Source: Hirundichthys speculiger (Eukaryota; Chordata; Actinopteri; Beloniformes; Exocoetidae). From it: DNA of 64,000 nucleotides. A program made the position numbers and the translations under genes. Positions 11,761 to 24,600 of the stretch are shown here, in pieces. The notes under the pieces are model-generated. The model was not told the origin of the DNA. It saw only the letters and a program-made list of their open reading frames with translations, and searched no databases. The stretch lies in assembly GCA_018398805.1 (NCBI GenBank), contig JAGFBZ010000373.1, positions 1,054,001 to 1,118,000 of the forward strand, given 5' to 3'. The stretch's first letter is position 1; every line of letters begins with the position of its first letter.

Positions 11761-12204
11761 TGTGTAAGCAATCAAAAAAAAACTAAAGGTGAAAGGTAGT
11801 GAAGCAAAAAATACTGAACAATTCTCTTACCTGAAGTACACTGCGAGTAAATGGTAAAAAAAAAGAAAAAAAAAGTAGACATGAATAAAACAAGAAAGAC
11901 AAATCTCTTTGATTCACCCAATTCACCATTCACCAATTCATCAACAAGATTAAACTTTGAATCTATGACAGCGAATAGGGGTGGCTGAGTAAAAAAACAA
12001 AACAACAACAACAAAAAAAAAAAACATTCTTTTGAATGTGAAAAAAAGATGTTCCCCGTCACAAAGATTATGACCAGTGCGATGTTAGGACCATACACAA
12101 AGCCAAATGCCATGGGCCGATAAATTTGAGACTTATAAAACCTGGCATTATGGATTATGCAGTTCCAACAGGAAAGAAAAAAAATCTGTTGATGGAAAAA
12201 CCAA

Positions 12205-12535
12205 ATCACTCAGTATTCAGGTAGTCAACTGACCTCCTTATTTGAACACATAATGTTGCTGAACCTAGATCTAACCATCTGAAGCACTTGATGTCACAGC
12301 ACTCTACCCACAGGCTTCAGGCATGACAGCGACATCACTTGATCAGCTCTTCTCACACAGATGCCCCATCACTCTGGAGCAGGATAAATCTGGACTCAGA
12401 CCACACAACCATTTCCTTTGAAACGAGTCCAATCTTTATGCTTTTTGGCAAATGAAAAATTCTTTTTGTTCAACTAGCCACACTGATAAATGGTTTTCTT
12501 AAAGCGTTTTAATCCCAATACAGTAGAATCTCTTT
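12205..12535 (-). pseudogene. Tc1-like transposase fragment (first catalytic-D region)
   Basis: The minus strand reads FAKKHKDWT, then in another frame VVWSESRFILLQSDGASV, and after several stops LGSATLCVQIRRSVDYLN. These match consecutive blocks of a Tc1-type transposase; W-S-D-E-S-R-F normally carries the first catalytic aspartate, and here that position reads WSES, so the aspartate is lost. It is frame-broken, without recognised terminal repeats. It is a different Tc1 lineage from those at 14.3, 54.8 and 59.6 kb. Confidence 0.6.
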
Positions 12536-12539
12536 AAAT

Positions 12540-14280
12540 GGTACGCTAGTTTTGCTATCAATTCTTTTCAATTAGGTTTCACCGAAATCTTTGTATGATC
12601 TCCAGTTACCATCATTGAATATTTTTTTCCAACATTTCTTTTTTGGATGTGATGGTTTACCACTATTGTTCCAAGTTTTAAGTCCTCCTTAAACAGCTTA
12701 GTTTAGCTTTATTGTTTTTAGCAGTTGATCTATTTGCTCAAAGTAGACCAATAATTTGACTTTTCTGAGAACAGAGTGCCAACTTGATAAAGGACTACAG
12801 TTTTGAATAGTTTCAAATGATAGTTTCGAACATGGATTTGAAGCTTCCCTGTGAATCAGCTAGGAATTAGATAATTTATTACGAAAGTGAGACATGATAA
12901 TTGTAACTTTAGTATCTTTTCTAATGACAAACCTTCTTTTGACTATTTGCTCTATGCAAGTGGTCACCACAGTAGATCACCATCTTCCACATATTGATTT
13001 GGGCTTAGGACGAGCACTGAGTTGCTGAGGCAGTGTGGGGTGCAATTTAATGCCCAGGGACACTTGGCACACGATAGGGCTGGAGCTTAATCTGGTGATT
13101 TACCAGTTGGAGAGCAAAACTAGAAACACCAGCTAAAAATTAACCCAAAAGGTGGTAATTTAACAAAAATGTTCAAATTAAATGGATCTCTCTGTCAAGC
13201 ATATAATTTCTAGAAATTATAGAACAATTTACCAAAACAAATATGTTCCCGCAGTGAAAGCTGATTCTTGGCCTCATCAATAACGACTGAGGGAGGAAAA
13301 TTTTCAACGGACTCTTCTTCCTTTTGAATCAGCCATACGTACTGTATATTTTCAGTTTTGCATTGTCACCTAAACACATCATACTTTGTGACAAAATAAT
13401 AGCAACATTTCTAGTGGTATTGGTTTTTCCAAAGTAGGAACAGGGCAACAACAAACTTTATCAATGTCATTGTTGATGGTGGACAGAAATGCAGCTAAAG
13501 TGGTACCTTTATGCTCCTGGTAGTAACCCCCTGAACCCCCCACTTCCAGAGGGCAAATATATTCTTGTTGTGAAAGGCTGCAAAAAACACTGCAGCTGCC
13601 AAAAAAGTGTCAGTAACATGAGATAAATAGTCACTTTGGGCTTGCTCTGAATACACTACAAAAAGTATGGGCTCATTAATCTTGCAGCTTCAGGCAGCAG
13701 GAAGTTAAGACAGGGACAACCTAAAAGAATTGCCATAAATTGAAAATGATGGGGTCTGCTGTACTGTGGGTGTGTCACAGAAGCTCAAGAAAAAGACTTG
13801 GATCTAATTAATACGGTGCTCATAAGTCAACTGCTGCAGTCGAAGTCATCATCAAGCCAGTCCTCGCCTTTACTAAGGTAACGTGTTCTGTCGAACACTT
13901 ACTTAGTTTAACTTGCCACGTATCCTGGATTAAGTTGTATAACTTATTTTAAGGCCGTTTTAAAATTAGCCAAGAAACAGAGGACAACAAATTAAACATT
14001 TACAGCAAGTTACTTTCACTGAATTTTAGAAAAGAAAAATAGGAGCAATAATTAAACCTAAATAAAGATGAATGCATGAGACCTGCTAAAAGATGATTTC
14101 CACTGGCTCTACAGTCCTCCAGAAAATAATACACACTTATAGACTATGGTTTTGCAAATCAGGTTATAATGCATAATTATCTGGTCTTTACCAAGTCTTT
14201 AGTAAGGAATGTAAAACATATGATGAACACATGACATATTACACCGGCTCAGTGTTTATTTAACTAAAGTCAAACTTCAG
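12540..14280. other. Non-coding stretch
   Basis: No gene, RNA or clear repeat is seen. The left 150 bases may extend the preceding Tc1 fragment but are too diverged to call. Confidence 0.35.
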
Positions 14281-14284
14281 TCCA

Positions 14285-14710
14285 CTCCATGATTCACTAC
14301 CTTGTAGAACCACCATTACCATTAATCATTTAGTGTATCAGTTTCTTACACTACTGTGGAGAAACGCTGTTGCACTCTTCTTTTGAATGTTGTTCCAGTC
14401 CATTGAGGTTTTGTAGCCATTAGTTTATTCCTGGGTTTTTTTCGTTTAAGGTCCTGCCACAAAACTTTATTCAAGTCTGGACTTTCACTGTTACACTTTG
14501 ATTTTTCTTTCCCTTTTTCCCCTAACCCTTTCTGTTGTTCTGTAAATGTAATACCTCAGATCATGCTCAGTTGGAGCCAGGCTTTAGCTGCTCAATAGAC
14601 AATGTGATATTTGACTGTGAAATACCTTTGGTTTACAGAGGAACTCATGGTTTAGCTCCTCTAGCTGCAGATCACCACCAGTCCACCACTGTGCTTTACA
14701 GTTGTACATT
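14285..14710 (-). pseudogene. Decayed Tc1-like transposase fragment
   Basis: On the minus strand TVKHSGG (about 14,703), then TMSSSVNQRYFTVKYHIVY and AKAWLQLS, and further LNKVLWQDLKR (about 14,465-14,435) align in order with the second half of a very common fish Tc1 transposase (TVKHGGG, STMNSS.YQ, QLKLGRNW, IEMLW.DLKR). Several stops and a deletion of the DNAPKH block interrupt it. Terminal repeats were not identified. The 65-codon plus-strand frame across it is a shadow. Confidence 0.6.
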
Positions 14711-14711
14711 G

Positions 14712-17700
14712 CTCCATAAACAAGCTGTATAGTGAAGTTTTTACATATTCAAAGAAAAAAAGACTCTCTTGACAACATGTTCAAACAAAAAAAGAGAAAA
14801 TGCTTTTGCACCTCTGCTGTTATAAACCTAACATGTAACATGTTAACTTGTCATGTTCTGACCTTTGGCTGATCTAGCCGAGACATGACTGGCAACTGTC
14901 TTAAACACTTTCCATTTGTGAATAATCTCTCTCATTGTATAATGATGGCTCCCACTGTTAACACACACCTGAATGCCCCAGACCTATAAACTGCTGAAAC
15001 TCCTGTTTTTATAGATGCGTTCACTCTTCCTCATGAGCAATAAATTAAAAACATTCAATTAGTAACAGCTGGCCTTTTAATTGTTATCTCCCACTGAAGC
15101 AGTAAGGTTAACTTTATTATTATTGTTATTTTTTTTTTAAATACACTGCTTATTCTATTAAGTCCTGATTCTGACTATCATTGCAGTATGTTGTAACTGT
15201 TGTCATAAATCATGGAAAGCTGTGCAAGCTTATATAAAGCTGCAACAAAGAGTTTGTTTCAATATGGCAATAATGAGGCAAAACAAAGCTATTATGAAAG
15301 TGATAAATATGTTGGAAGAAGCCAGAAGCATTAATGAGGCCAGAGTGTGAAGAAAAAAAGTCATTATTTGAAAATTAGAGAGAATAAAAAAAGAAAAGCT
15401 CTAATGAGAAAAGAAACAGATGAGTGAGGCCACAAGTTTGATGCAGTATCCTCACTCTGTAATAAAGCCAGAAACTAAACAGATAAGCTCTTGTAACTAA
15501 GACACTGCCTATTTAATTAATTGCTGCCCTGAAAAAAATGAAAAAGAAAAACAGACACACACACAAGCAAACACTATAATGTTTGTTATAATGGCAGCAG
15601 GGGTCTCGGTTTTTGTTCATTATCAGAACACTAATTAGGCAAGAAAAGTAATTTAAAAAGCCTACACAGACAAGACAAAGACCAATTCTTCAAAATAAAC
15701 TATTTTAACATTCCACAGGTCACCTGTCTGAGATCAACTCAACCTCGGAGTTTAAACAATGGAACTAAAAAATTAATGACTACAAAAAGTGCAATCAGAT
15801 CATCCAACATCTATCCACTGAGAAAAAATAATTCTGAATATAATTCTGAATATAATGTAACCACTGAACAGAAATGTATCTTTAGCGGATACTTTGTTTC
15901 ATTTTAGGTGACTGATAGTTAACCTAATTATTTGACTTGTTAAAGCATGTCATATAGAATATGATTTCCAGTGTTGCATTGCAGTACAATTATCACTGAA
16001 GTCCATGCGTGTGTGAAAAAGGTTAAAAGAAGACAGAGGAGTCTTTATGTACTACGACTTGCAGGAGCAAAAGGTCATCAGCAGTATTGCAGAAAGAAAA
16101 CTGAGTTTACATTGACACAACCACCGACGCATTGCTCTCTTTTAGAAAGGGTATGGGGAAAAAAAAAAAGAGAGAAATTAGGCACAAAAGGCCAAATCAA
16201 TCAAAATGATTAAAAAAGAGGTGAAGTTTAAACCCCTTTCAGATCTAAACTTCTGTTTTTACTTCTACCTCTAATTCATTCTAATTCTAATCCCACACCA
16301 CAATATGGAATACATGCTTTGAGATATATGTGCTTTTCCTGCTATGACATGTAAAAATATTAGCTGTGTTTAAAGTCAAAGGAGATATTTTTATTGAATG
16401 GAATTGAGGAACTAAAGTTGGGACTGTGGTTGGCATAGATGGCTGATGCACAATGCTTTGAAGGCATATCATGCAAAAACAAAAAAATAACTGTTAATAT
16501 CTTCTTAATCACTTAGTTCTGTGACTTTGTGGTGCCAGAAATTATATATAAGACATTGGATTGTTTTTGGGTCAAAACTGATCATTACAAATTTTTTCAC
16601 CGAATTATTCTTTGTGGTGCCCACAGAAGTAGCAGCATTTAAAAGATATCAGTATATATGTGGAAAGATGTGCAATAAGAGCTGATCTGTATGGAATTCA
16701 TCTTGCATTCCTGTTCATACTTTTCCTCTATTTTATTTTTCTTATTATTTCAGCAGTCTGTCGCTTTCTGTCTCCTCTTGTGTTTGGAGTTGTTTCTGCC
16801 CTAAATTTCAGATAAAAAAAAAAGAAGAACAAATCTACATTGAGAAAACACAAACCATAGGGGAATCAGTAGAAGAATAATATCCCAAACCTTTTCCTGT
16901 TTTTATTTTTATTTTTTCAACTTCATCACTGTGTTTGAGGGACAATGTGGTCCAAAAACTGAAACGAGTAAAAGAATGATAGACAGAGACAGCCAAAAAA
17001 AAAAAAAGAGTTGTAAGAAGAAAAAAATAGCGACCTGGAAGTCACACTTGACTAAAACTTGACCTCTAGCACAAATGCAAACTTGAACTCTTGCCCTTCA
17101 GAGAAAAAAATGACTTAATGATTGGGTTGCTATCCAAATCTCGTGCTTTTGAATGAGCTCCAGTTTTGGGGAAAATCCTTGGGACAGCATCCCAGAGAAA
17201 GAAACATGAAGTTTGCCAGAATCCTGCTGTGAATTTCAACTAATCCAACAAAAGATCAGTGAACAAATAACTAATCATACACACTTGAAATAATTGTTTA
17301 GGACAGAGGAGAAAGAAGGGAGGGGAATGAAAAGAGGGAAAGGTCAGTGAAAATGTCATGTGAGACGTACATCAGCTCTGATTAACACGTTGAGCTTCTC
17401 TTTCTGAATACAGAGATGAAGTATGTTAGTCATTTATCAAGGCAGTTAGTGCTGTGTGGTGCAGATTTATTGAGAAGGAATAGAAACATGAAAAGCTATT
17501 CTTTCAGACAGTTGTTCCTTGCTCATGCTACAGAGCTGCAGGCCGATGTTGAGGGCTGTCAACACCAGGAACAGTAATTATAATGGCAGCTGTAAAAAGG
17601 ATGTCAAAAGTATCAAATCGATAATACAGTCCAGAGCACCACTTTGACAACACTATATATTGATCTGGGATCACATTAGTGATATTCACACCAAGAACTA

Positions 17701-17915
17701 CATTGTATGACCATAATCATTTAATGTCTGATTACTGAATGGGTGTGTTCTTTGATGCAAAGTATGCGCTGCACCACCCTGGTGTATCTGGCTCCAAAAC
17801 GGACTCTGATAACATGTTATCATTTCTGTTTGTTGTATAGAGAAAGAAAGAGAAAGCCAGAAGTGCATAGAAACATGACACTATGAACACATCAGTGAGG
17901 AAGATCCGTGTAAAT
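14712..17915. other. Non-coding stretch, possibly with conserved elements
   Basis: No gene is supported. The part from about 15,030 to 15,720 is rich in ATTAAT/TAATTA cores and poor in repeats, like a developmental enhancer, but this is texture only. Short A-rich runs occur near 16,150 and 16,995. No RNA gene was recognised. Confidence 0.35.
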
Positions 17916-17917
17916 CT

Positions 17918-18389
17918 GTGTACCATTCGTTCTTTCCATTTTCAGCTGACAATCAAAAAAATTAAGAAAAAGTGACTGGTTGTTTTTGAATCAGATAGCA
18001 AAAAAATGAAAAAAGGTCTTATTTTTCATACTTTCATACACAGAATGGAAAAATGGGCCACACGACCAGATTTAATTTTCATACTAAATTAGTCAGGTTT
18101 ACGTGACCCAGAAATTGTGCTGCTTGTCAGATTGCTGGTAATGTGGTGAAAGCATGGCAGCGCTGGAGCCAGACACCAGTTTGATCAGAGTCGGTGGTTT
18201 TCACACATGTTGATGGTCACCCTGGTGCTGCCTCAGTTCGCACCAAATTACACTGTGGCATTTTTCATTTAGTTTGGTTCATGTTCATATAATGTCGTTT
18301 TCACTGTTGCCCAAACGCCGTGGCACGAGTTATGTGACAACGGTCAGGGCTGTCATTGAAGTTGAAATTGGAAAGAACGAATGATACAC
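17918..18389. mobile_element. Short relative of the neighbouring integrase-type transposon
   Basis: The left end GTGTACCATTCGTTCTTTCC and the right end, reversed GTGTATCATTCGTTCTTTCC, form terminal inverted repeats matching those of the element at 18,407-21,312. Inside, GGTTTACGTGACCCAG and CACCAGTTTGATCAGAG parallel the first exon region of the large element, but the rest of the transposase is missing. It looks like an internally deleted, older derivative. No target duplication is visible. Confidence 0.65.
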
Positions 18390-18424
18390 GGATTCCTCAA
18401 TAATCCGTGTATCATTTGTTCTTT
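18370..18424. repeat. 24-bp perfect-type hairpin at a head-to-head junction
   Basis: GAAAGAACGAATGATACACG and its reverse complement (one C/T difference) face each other across a loop of about 7 bases, CCTCAAT. It is where the right end of the short element meets the left end of the large one. Confidence 0.85.
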
Positions 18425-18643
18425 CCATTTTCAACTGTCAATCAAAAATTGAAAAAGGAAAATGGGGCGTTTTATTTCATTTATCGTTTTTGAATCCAAC
18501 ACAAAAAACAAAAAAATGCCCGGTTTTTCGCATTTCAATTTTAGACTTGGATCAAAAATCCGAAATTAAAAAATGGGCCATAGGACTGAACTTGTTTTTA
18601 ATATTTAATTGAGCCGGTGCACAATGGGTTTACGTGACCTGGA
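18407..18643. repeat. Left terminal inverted repeat
   Basis: Matches the reverse complement of 21,077-21,312 almost throughout, including CATTTTCAACTGTCAATCAA, the AACAAAAAAATGCCCGGTTT segment and GGACTGAACTTG. Its inner edge GGGTTTACGTGACC is directly next to the first coding exon. Confidence 0.85.
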
Positions 18644-18652
18644 AATGGTTTT

Positions 18653-20421
18653 GTGCGTGGCAGTTTGGGTAGAGTGGCGGTGTTGGAAGCACATACGAGT
18701 TTGATAAAGGACTTATTCAACAACGGGTTGACACACGCTGCAATTTCCTGCACGTTTCAGCAGATGGGTGTCCTGCAATGCTCAGAAATGAGCATCAGAA
18801 GATTCTGTGCTTGCCATGATCTGAGGAAGAAAAAGACTTATGTCAGACGCAGAGCTGAAGAGTGCTTTGCTTCGGTCAATATATGAGGTGAAGTTTCATT
18901 TAAATTTTTTATAGTGTATTGCAGATATTATATATTATATAGAAAAGACTAACAGTAAATGTGTAATCTCATGACAGACAGAACCATCATATGGCTGGAA
19001 GTTCATGACCGGTTATCCGTCTACACTGGGGCTGCAGGCGGGAGAAGGTCGAGTTGGAAAAACCCTAAGAGAGCTCCATCAGCCATACCATGAATTCCAG
19101 CATCAGGTGATGCTTTGCTTTTGTCTGACAAATTAGGCAGATAATGTCAGGATAATAAACTAAACTAAAAGAACTACAGTATTTGTACTAGTCATTTTTG
19201 TTAATAGGTTCGCTGTTTATAAAAACATTTTCATGAAGGTCTGCGAATTATTTCATTTTTTCCCCCAGGGTGCTCGTAACTTAAATCCAGTTCCTTACCA
19301 TGCTGAATATAGGGGTCATAAACTTCATATAGACCAAAATGAAAAGCTTGGAATGTTTGGCGTTACTCATGTTTTGGCTGTTGATGGGTACAGCAGCAAA
19401 GTTGTTGGCCATTCAACCATGCCAGTGAAAAACAATCTTGTGATTTATGAGGATGTATACAGGTGAATATATTCACAACTACCATTATTATTGTCATGAA
19501 ATTATCTTTTAAATACATACTCTTATTGAATGAGTTAAATTCAGAGCAGTCCATGTAAACATTAGTTTATTCCAGATCTGCAGTCTTGAACCATGGCATG
19601 TGGGACCAAGTTCGGGTTGATCACGGGAGGGAGTTTTACCTGTGTCTTGATGCTGTCAAAATTCAGACACAACCTCAGCAGGCCACCATACCTCCAAACC
19701 ACATCAACAAGGGTGAGGGCTATAAAAGATAATATAAATTTGTAATTTGATAATATAAGATTGGTGCCCTTATGTGTTCATTTCTACATATTTTTGTATA
19801 ATACCCCTTGTTCTGATTTATAAGCCTTACTGTCCATGTTATTATTAGGTAGTTTTTACATCAAGAGTCCGACTCCTTGTGTGTCACATACTTAGAATAT
19901 TAAAATGATTCCGATTTTCTTTTTTTTTTTAATCAGTTACTTTTTCTGTCGTTTTATTTCCCTTTTACCTAAAAACATCATTTGAACTTTTGACCAACAG
20001 AACCTTTGAGAGGAGAGGTTGTGGCCAGAGGTGAACGATTGTGTGAACTATCCACTGAAACGGGCGCTGGTGCACCTGCTGGAACAAGAGGTTGTGAGCA
20101 TGGAGGACAACCTCATTAGATTCTGCATCCCAAGTCTGACATGTCAAGTAAGCCAAATTGGACTTCGCAGAGTGGTGGGTTCATGGAATGCCCACAAGAT
20201 CCCAGGTATGCTCAACTGATTATTTACACTTAAGAAATATTGATATTTTTTCTCCCAACCTAACCAGTACTGTATTGCTTTGATGCCATGTCTTAGGTCG
20301 TGGAATACCCAATGAACTGGCAGCAGGTGGCTGCCCAGCTAAGATCTCAGCGGAGCTGCTGCCATGTGATTCTGTTGTGGGGAACATGTATGAGGAAGAC
20401 TTGGGATCCTCACTGACTTGA
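18653..20421 (+). pseudogene. Six-exon integrase-type (DDE) transposase gene with lesions
   Basis: Exons by reading frame and GT-AG borders: about 18,645-18,887, 18,978-19,106, 19,269-19,462, 19,576-19,712, 20,011-20,205, 20,297-20,421. Exon 1 has a helix-turn-helix-like region (HAAISCTFQQMGV, SIRRFCACHDL). Exon 2 reads SYGWKFMTGY. Exon 3 has the first catalytic Asp in LHIDQNEK and then THVLAVDGYS. Exon 4 has the second Asp in QVRVDHGREF, 57 residues after the first. Exon 5 has the Glu in ERLWPEVND, about 31-32 residues further. Exon 6 ends [15 protein letters not shown] ([11 protein letters not shown]). Exon 1 lacks an in-frame ATG, and joining it to exon 2 needs a small frameshift near 18,842. 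The stop at 20,419 replaces an Arg codon, because family-like sequence ([24 protein letters not shown]) continues to about 20,548 in another frame. The exon 4-5 junction is ambiguous. Confidence 0.75.
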
Positions 20422-20684
20422 GAGTCAGTACTTTTGGAACTGATCCATTTATATCTGAAGAGGACAGATGCCATGCAGAACAGAGTTTTGCAGAATACTA
20501 CCCTGACATCTCTCTTCTTTTTAATCATGAGACTGCAAGATATGCCTGAGGGAAAAAAAAAAACTGTTGTACTTTCTCACACGTTTGGTCTGTTTTTTTA
20601 AATATTAAAAAAACTGGATGTATAGTTGTTGACTAATATTAGAAAGCTGTTATGTCCTTAAGTTGTCAGTAGAATAATTTGGCA

Positions 20685-20690
20685 AATAAA
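20685..20690 (+). terminator. Poly(A) signal of the transposase gene
   Basis: AATAAA lies about 140 bases after the last family-like codons (20,548), followed by GTTGTATTTCTTTGG, a GT/T-rich stretch typical of a downstream element. The position inside the right TIR-bounded region fits the transposase transcript. Confidence 0.5.
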
Positions 20691-21076
20691 GTTGTATTTC
20701 TTTGGACTGTTTTATTTAACTTTAAGGCTTACAAAGGCATAGAAAAATATTGCACACACAACAGAGTCCTTACTGTATAAAATTCCAAGTGTTTCTGGAA
20801 AACAGTGAGAAAATATACAACATAAAATAGTGCAAATATAAGGTACTTTGGCTCTTACCACACTGATGATTTAGACAGAATAAAGCAACATTGTGCCTCT
20901 TAAACATTTTTAAAAGTTATAAGTACTTTGAATGCAAAAAACATTATCCTAGTGGAAAAAACTGAACACTGAAGAACAACATAAGCACAACTGCATGCTG
21001 TTAAGTTTTATTAGCACAGTATGTTTTCCAGTGCAACCAATGCATTAGACAATCCGGTGAGTTTTTGAGTCACATC

Positions 21077-21312
21077 TGGGTCACATAAACCCATTGTGCA
21101 CCGGCTGAATTAAATAATAAAAACAAGTTCAGTCCTGTGGCCCGTTTTTTAATTTCGTATTTTTGATCCAAGTCTAAAATTGAAATAAGAAAAACCGGGC
21201 ATTTTTTTGTTTTTTTGTGTTGGATTCAAAAATGAAAAACGAAATAAAACTCAGCTTTTTCCTTTTTAAATTTTTGATTGACAGTTGAAAATGGAAAGAA
21301 CGAATGATACAC
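21077..21312. repeat. Right terminal inverted repeat
   Basis: Reverse complement of 18,407-18,643 with scattered substitutions. The outer end reads GGAAAGAACGAATGATACAC. The following 150 bases (AATGGGATACAAGTCATTTT and similar) have the same A/T-run texture but do not match the TIR. Confidence 0.85.
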
Positions 21313-21539
21313 ATATTTAACAGTCCTGCGGTTTTAATTTTTTTGATTTTTGGAAGACAAATGGGATACAAGTCATTTTCCATTTTTAATTTACCAACTG
21401 TATAACAAAAAATGAAATGGGGGTCATTTTCAGTTTTTTTTTTTTTTTATTTCATTTCAAAACAGAAGTTGGATGGCAACGACATACACAGACCCAGGGA
21501 AATTTATCATTCTATATTCTGAGTGCTGCTCTCTTTGAG

Positions 21540-21545
<6 letters not shown>

Positions 21546-21609
<64 letters not shown>
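21546..21609. repeat. TA microsatellite
   Basis: About 64 bases of pure alternating TA. The adjoining Tyr-Ile open frame is an artefact. Confidence 0.95.
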
Positions 21610-21613
<4 letters not shown>

Positions 21614-21659
21614 TCAAAGCAATTTGATGAATGATTTCATCTTTCAAAAAAAAGGGTAA

Positions 21660-24600
21660 ATTAAAATGCAGCCAAGATCACATCTGTCACATTAACACTT
21701 TTAGGACCAAAATGTGGGAAATTGGGAAAGCAGAAGAAGTGATAACATCCCCTTTCTTATTCAAAAGCAATTTACAAAAGCCAACAACATAAACTGGCAG
21801 GCAACAGGGGAACCAACAGAACAATGGACTGACAATGGACTAGCAGGGGAGGTATAAGAGACGATGCATCCACAGTGGAAAACACTCAAGAGATAACAAA
21901 CACAGGTGTTGACATTTACAACAAGGGACAACAAAGGCAGTCGCACACCAGGAGGGTTTTTCCAAATAGCAGGTTTTATCACTTACCTGGCTAAGAATAC
22001 TCAGAGCAAGCAGTAAACCTGCATTTTTGGTTATAAAAAGCCCAGAGTACATTCATCAACATGGAAGCATACATTATGAAATTAACCTGGTGATGGATAG
22101 GTTTTGTTGAAGTTATCACTCAAGCACAATATTACCTGTGACTTTTGACCTTATTGTTCTCACCTACAAATTCAAGATCATGAAAGAATTTTCCCCAAAC
22201 AAATATTGTACTCCCTTCCATCTTAGTAGCTAATTTAGCTCACGTGCAGCGACACCTGCACCAACAAAACACAAACACGGATAGCCTACATTAACATGCC
22301 GCAAGTAACAGATTGCTTATGTCAGAACTGGTTTCAATTGTGTGATGCAACACTAACTTCAACCTTCTGTAGTACAAAATGAGTGGCAGCTACTGAAGGT
22401 AACTCCAGTCTTATGAGTAGAGGATGGCCATCTAAGAGGCATCACTGAGACGATGTGCTCTCTTCTCTTTTCAAAAGAAAAAAAATGTATCTGCTCTTCT
22501 GATCGTTAGTTTTAGTAATCATAAATCAAATTATTTGGCCTGAATCCATTATGTACAACACTATATAACAATTGGTGGCTAATTGCTCTGACTACCTTTA
22601 TAAATGAACTCAAATGAAAATCGATTAATGTTTCTTAGATTTCATTTAGCCCTTTCTTCACCTTATTTCCCCTGCTTGTCAGTGGCTCTCCAATCAGAGG
22701 ACAGATGTAAATGAAATTCATGGAAAGGTGAGAACAGTATTATGTGAAATACAAGGAGGAATAATGACTTGAATAAGAATGAATGATAGGAGGAGAAGAC
22801 TGTTTCAAGGACTTATGAGCAAGAGAAAGGAAATAAAAGGAAAATGAATACACAGAAAGGCATAAATATAGACTGACAGTTTAGGAGATGTTAAGAAGAA
22901 GAAAAGATGCATGTTGAAATGGGAGGAGATGAATTTAATAAGAGATGGAGTTTTTTCCTCTCTCGCCATGGAGTTCATCTGTATGCTATCAAGTATTCAT
23001 TTCTACAGGTTTGACAGGTAGGATCTCTTTTAGATGGATGGGTACAGCACAAAAAAAAATTAGGTTTGCTGCTGAGGAAATAATGAAGCAACATTCGAGG
23101 CTGCATGTTTTTGCATCTGGTTTTGCATTAAACGGTACTCTTGCAGTAACCAGCACTTCATTAACAGGTGCTCAAGTACACACACAAGTGCACTGTAACC
23201 TACAAACTCACATAAATAACTGCACATGTTTGCTTGAGATGGAGATGCGTGCACTTGCACACTCAAGGCACTCATGGATATTGCATGTCAGCAGCTGGAC
23301 AGTCCAGGTGATACCCCCGCCTAATGATGAGCTACAGCTGTTCATTACAACAAACACCTTAAACCAAGAACAACAAAAGTAGGTTCATTTTTAACCGATG
23401 AGTTCAAAAAAAAATTAAAAGCACCAAGGAGTCAAATCCTCCTAAAGGAAGGGAGAAAAAAAATAGTAAACAAAATTACTTTCTTGTTTTTGAAAAAAGG
23501 TGTGGTGGTTGCTGTGAGGAGAATAGGAGAATATCCAACCTCCGCGTCTCCGCACCATGTTATCAGAGCAACAGCTGTTATACCCCATTAGTAGTTTCCC
23601 CCACTGGTCATTTATTTTGTTTATAGAACGGTGTAGGTTTGGAAGTGCAAAAGCAAACTGAATTAATATGCTAATTCTACAAAAACATTTGAGACTTGGT
23701 GGAGATAAATGAAAAATAAAGAGTGCTTTTTTGTGTGGTCTAGGGAAATTCAATTAAAGCACAAATACAAGTAAATGTACATGGAAAATTGGCCGCTGTG
23801 TGTGTGTGTTTGTGTTACTTCATGAATCAATAGCCTTGTTTGCTTTAAATCTGAGCACTCAACAAGCAAATCAAGGATTCTGCTCGGCTTCTTGTCTTCA
23901 GTAAACCCAAGGGGAGAGGGGTTGTAACGCTGCAGGAACAGACAGTGAAAAAGAAGGAAAGAGAGCAGAAAAAAAAAAAAACAAGTTATGTGAACCGTGT
24001 TCAACATGTATGATGCAGGGACCTGGGCTCGCATTTGCATCATCTCACCATTTAATCGTTTTTAAATCAAACCTAGGCCTTAAATGGGCCTTTATTTCAC
24101 CTTCTTTAAATTTCTTCCTTTGAGGAAAATAGGCTAAGCACATTTAGATTATTTTAACAGTAAAAGTTGCTGGAGGATTCTGGCTTAATTTGATGCTCTA
24201 ATTAACCTCCACTTCATCTTTATCAACACAGCAGTTCATTTCATCTTTAGATGTCTGCTTCCTCCATTAAAAATTAGTTTCCACTCCACAGCTGGAAAAC
24301 ATTGAAGATGCAGTTTGTTGTTGACTGCATATTGTCCAAACAGCAACAACAACACAGCAGCACAGAATCCCACATTAATACTGATCAAAGAGTGACGATT
24401 TCAAAGACTATTTCCTGTTCAAGACATTCGCAAGTTCAAGTCTCTGACACACAACAGCTGTGATCCCTTTACAGTCTCTTAGACCAAGCTGAAGGTCTTG
24501 TGTAAAAAGAGAGCTTTGAAAAGGAAAAAAAGAGTTAAAGTTTGTTCATCATATGTTTTGACCACACATTTTCCCAGTTCAAAAATTCCATATTTTTTTG

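Larger units (their letters stand above)
18407..21312 (+). mobile_element. Integrase-fold (DDE) DNA transposon with long terminal inverted repeats
   Basis: The element is about 2.9 kb and bounded by TIRs of about 236 bp (18,407-18,643 and 21,077-21,312) that begin GTGTATCATTYGTTCTTTCC and end at CCGGTGCACAATGGGTTTA. Between them lies one multi-exon gene for an rve-like transposase and an AATAAA signal. Known cut-and-paste superfamilies with this fold include Ginger and IS3EU; which one applies cannot be settled here because no clear target duplication flanks the ends. TIR similarity is high, so the insertion is fairly young, yet the gene already has at least two lesions. Confidence 0.8.

Noticed and set aside
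22945..23382. 145-codon plus-strand open frame
   Set aside because: No recognisable motif, no good start context or splice pattern, and an overlapping open frame on the other strand; likely chance.
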